Of a stretch of 64,000 nucleotides of DNA, positions 62,319 to 64,000 are shown piece after piece; positions within the stretch are counted from its first letter, which is position 1; each line of letters starts with the position of its first letter. The DNA is taken from assembly GCF_002999235.1 (NCBI RefSeq), contig NZ_CP027236.1, positions 1,798,001 through 1,862,000 on the forward strand, in the 5' to 3' direction. The position numbers were made by a program, and so were the translations under genes. Under the pieces are notes generated by a model. That model was given only the letters and a program-made list of their open reading frames with translations, had not been told where the DNA came from and did not search any database. Origin of the DNA: Actinomyces sp. oral taxon 897. GTDB lineage: Bacteria; Actinomycetota; Actinomycetes; Actinomycetales; Actinomycetaceae.

Positions 62319-63509
62319 ATGGGGGTCATGACACAGCACCAGCGCCTCAGGCGCACCACCCGTCTTCTGCTCCTCCTGGTCGCGGCAGCCCTGGGCCTGA
62401 CGACCCTGACGGCCTGCGAGCTCAAGCAGGGCGAGGACGTCGTGACCTCCACCAGGGCCACGGCCATTGTCTACTCGGCCCGGCAGAACTCGCCCACGAT
62501 CGACCTCACGGCCTCCAGCCCCGGCGTTGACGCGGTGATCGACGACGCCGTGGACGGGCACGGCACCCTCTACGTGGTCAGCGCCGACGGCGCCCCGGCC
62601 GTGCGGACAAGCCTCACCCTCGCCTCGAGGCAGGCGAGCGAGGTCGCCTCCAAGCGCTCCCGCACCGCCAACGTGAGCCGGGTGCGCCAGGCCCTGGCCG
62701 CCTCGGTCGCCACGACGCCCGAGGCCGACACGCTGGGCGCCATCGGTGTGGCCGCCGACCAGGTGAGGGGCTCCACCAGCCCGACCGTCGTGGTCATTGA
62801 CTCCGGTTTGGCCACCACGGGCGCCGTCCCCTTCCAGAACGGCGTCCTGAGCCCGGGCACTGACATCCAGGCCACCGCCCAGTCGCTCAAGGCCGCCCGG
62901 CTCCTGCCCGACCTCCAGGGCATAACGGTCCACTGGGTGGGCATGGGGGACACCACCGCCCCCCAGGGCGCCCTGGACCAGGCCGCCCGGGCCCGCCTCG
63001 AGGAGCTGTGGCGGTCCGTCGTCGAGACCGCGGGCGGCACGCTCACCACCGACTCCCGAGACGCCGTCACCACCACCGCACCCGAGCAGCTGCCCGCGGT
63101 GACGCCGGTCAATGTGGCCGCCACCTCGGTGTCCGCGGCCCGGATCTCGGTGACCCTGCCGGAGACGCAGCTGGCGTTCGTGGGCGACGAGGCCACCTTC
63201 CTCCACCCCGACCAGGCCTCCGCCACCATTGCCGAGCTGGCCCGCTCCCTGACCGGCAGCGGGGTCTCGCGCGTGACCGTCACCGGCTGCACCGCCACCG
63301 CCGGCACGCCTGAGAGCCGTGCCACCCTGTCCCAGGCCCGGGCGGAGGCCGTGAGGACTGAGCTCCAGGCGCACCTGGGCAGCGTGCCGGTCACGGCCCG
63401 GGGCCTGGGGGCCGAGTGCCCGGGGCACGTGCCCGACGTCGGCCCTGACGGCCGCCTCACTGAGCCCCAGGCCCAGCAGAACCGAGTCACCGTGGTGACC
63501 GCCGAGTAG
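62319..63509 (+). CDS. OmpA-domain lipoprotein
   Basis: A 396-residue predicted lipoprotein: basic N-terminus, hydrophobic stretch and a lipobox TLTAC with Cys33 (counting from the ATG at 62319; an ATG three codons later is also possible). Residues ~135-290 look like a von Willebrand-A-type or similar alpha/beta domain (PTVVVIDSGLATTG; GITVHWVGMGDT). The C-terminal ~110 residues are an OmpA-like peptidoglycan-binding domain (RVTVTGCTATAGTPESRATL, then SQARAEAVRTEL). In Gram-positive cells it would tether the membrane to the wall. It diverges from the ATPase operon and is bracketed by inverted copies of the 22-bp array. Confidence 0.85.
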   Translation: MGVMTQHQRLRRTTRLLLLLVAAALGLTTLTACELKQGEDVVTSTRATAIVYSARQNSPTIDLTASSPGVDAVIDDAVDGHGTLYVVSADGAPAVRTSLTLASRQASEVASKRSRTANVSRVRQALAASVATTPEADTLGAIGVAADQVRGSTSPTVVVIDSGLATTGAVPFQNGVLSPGTDIQATAQSLKAARLLPDLQGITVHWVGMGDTTAPQGALDQAARARLEELWRSVVETAGGTLTTDSRDAVTTTAPEQLPAVTPVNVAATSVSAARISVTLPETQLAFVGDEATFLHPDQASATIAELARSLTGSGVSRVTVTGCTATAGTPESRATLSQARAEAVRTELQAHLGSVPVTARGLGAECPGHVPDVGPDGRLTEPQAQQNRVTVVTAE

Positions 63510-63589
63510 GGCGCCCACCGCCCGGACCCGCCGGACCCGCCAGGGCCAGCTCTCACCGGGGCCACCGGGCCCGCCGCCCCGCCCAGACG

Positions 63590-63643
63590 CGAGAACGGTA
63601 CTTGTTCGCCGTGAGAACGGTACTTATTGCTCGTGAGAACGGA
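63590..63643. repeat. 22-bp tandem array, three copies, inverted orientation
   Basis: GAGAACGG starts at 63591, 63613 and 63635, the reverse complement of the array before the OmpA-domain gene, 80 bp past its stop. Unit details (GCTCGTGAGAACGG, GTTCGCCGTGAG) match that partner array more closely than the others. Confidence 0.85.
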
Positions 63644-63719
63644 CCAGGCGGAGCTGGGCGGGCCCGCTGGCCCCGGCGCTCAGGCGACCACGGCCCAGAC
63701 ACCCCCAGCCCCACTATCA

Positions 63720-63806
63720 GCGGCCCCGGCATTGGCACCCCCAGCATTAGGAGTACCCCCGGCCCGGCGCTCAAGCAACCCCGGCCCCGGCATTGGCGCC
63801 CCCACC
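63720..63806. repeat. 61-bp-spaced direct repeat
   Basis: CGGCCCCGGCATTGGCACCC at 63721 recurs with one change at 63782. The second copy lies in the 3' end of the partial gene at the window edge. Confidence 0.65.
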
Positions 63807-64000
63807 CTCACCCCCATCCTCGTCCCCGCCGGCGTCAGGGACAAAGCTGCGGTCGGGCGCCCAGTAGGCGTTGAGACCGGCCCAGGTCAGGGGCGAGGTG
63901 ACAATACCGGGGCGCTCCCGCCACGCGGCCAGGCACCCCCGCTTCCACTCGTTCATTGCCAGCACCGCGTCCGGGGCACGCAGGCAGTCGTCCATCGCGA
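63771..64000 (-). CDS. C-terminal part of a gene running off the window
   Basis: The minus-strand frame is open to the right edge. The visible ~76 residues include LAMNEWKRGCLAAWRERPG and LTWAGLNAYWAPDRSFVPD, then an acidic Gly-rich tail. The sequence looks protein-like but no family is recognised. An ATG at 63993-63995 could be the start, but the frame continues beyond it, so this is more likely the end of a longer protein. Confidence 0.5.
   Translation of the reverse strand, partial: AMDDCLRAPDAVLAMNEWKRGCLAAWRERPGIVTSPLTWAGLNAYWAPDRSFVPDAGGDEDGGEGGGANAGAGVA

Noticed and set aside
61528..62331. A 267-codon frame and its antisense partners next to the mini-array
   Set aside because: No ribosome site, no domain, low-complexity composition, and the frame runs through the 22-bp repeat array.
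62124..63518. Open frame of about 460 codons antisense to the OmpA-domain gene
   Set aside because: Gly/Arg/His-rich text without domains, spanning the same DNA as a clear lipoprotein with signal peptide and OmpA domain.

Overview
This is a very G+C-rich stretch of bacterial chromosome. The codon use, GTG/TTG starts, lipoprotein signals and gene families (BioY, GtrA, DUF4235, YhhN, tandem DppD-DppF fusions) fit a high-GC actinobacterium, most likely an Actinomyces-type member of the Actinomycetaceae; this taxonomic placement is inference. No rRNA, tRNA, phage structural gene or transposase was recognised.

Layout. (1) 0-12 kb, all minus strand: two oligopeptide ABC importers. One runs permease, permease, double ATPase, then a decayed binding-protein gene, a strong hairpin and an intact binding protein. 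The other runs binding protein, hairpin, permease, permease, double ATPase. (2) 12.5-30.6 kb: mostly conserved single genes. They are a luciferase-like monooxygenase, BioY, a Nudix hydrolase, a patatin-like lipase, an old yellow enzyme, an M18 aminopeptidase, a GtrA protein, a Pth2-like protein, a GNAT, a PH-domain membrane protein, two YdcF-like membrane proteins, DUF4235 and a YhhN protein. Several of these enzymes carry in-frame Pro/Ala-rich insertions, and the gaps between genes are packed with short repeats. (3) 30.7-44.4 kb: an unusual module. Two paralogous HerA/VirB4-like ATPases flank a JAB-E1 fusion, a possible E2-like protein, a small membrane protein, an NYN-domain RNase, an unrecognised 521-residue protein and a ClpA/B-like AAA+ protein. 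(4) 44.8-51.7 kb: a family of TPR proteins in tandem, one frameshifted and one reduced to a 3' remnant. (5) 51.7-60.8 kb, minus strand: a membrane protein with C-terminal 20-residue repeats, then a tightly overlapped nine-gene operon. That operon holds coiled-coil and membrane proteins, a zinc-ribbon protein, a third HerA-like ATPase and a restriction-endonuclease-fold protein resembling a polymorphic toxin. (6) 60.8-64 kb: a repeat-rich gap with a CRISPR-like mini-array and no cas genes, then an OmpA-domain lipoprotein flanked by inverted copies of a 22-bp repeat family.

How parts may work together. In region 3 the JAB peptidase, E1 adenylase and E2-like fold suggest ubiquitin-like tagging or trimming. 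The HerA and AAA+ motors would supply mechanical force and the NYN protein RNA cleavage. This looks like a candidate conflict or quality-control system and is inference from domains and gene order. Region 5 may be a separate membrane-anchored ATPase-nuclease machine. The TPR array between them could provide recognition scaffolds.

Repeat biology is the other theme. Four families stand out: arrays with a period near 60 bp, arrays with a period of 19-22 bp (two helical turns), a MITE-like element of about 131 bp in four copies, and the CRISPR-like mini-array. The sequence was read by eye in 60-base lines, so 60-bp and 20-bp periods are easier to notice than others and need computational confirmation.
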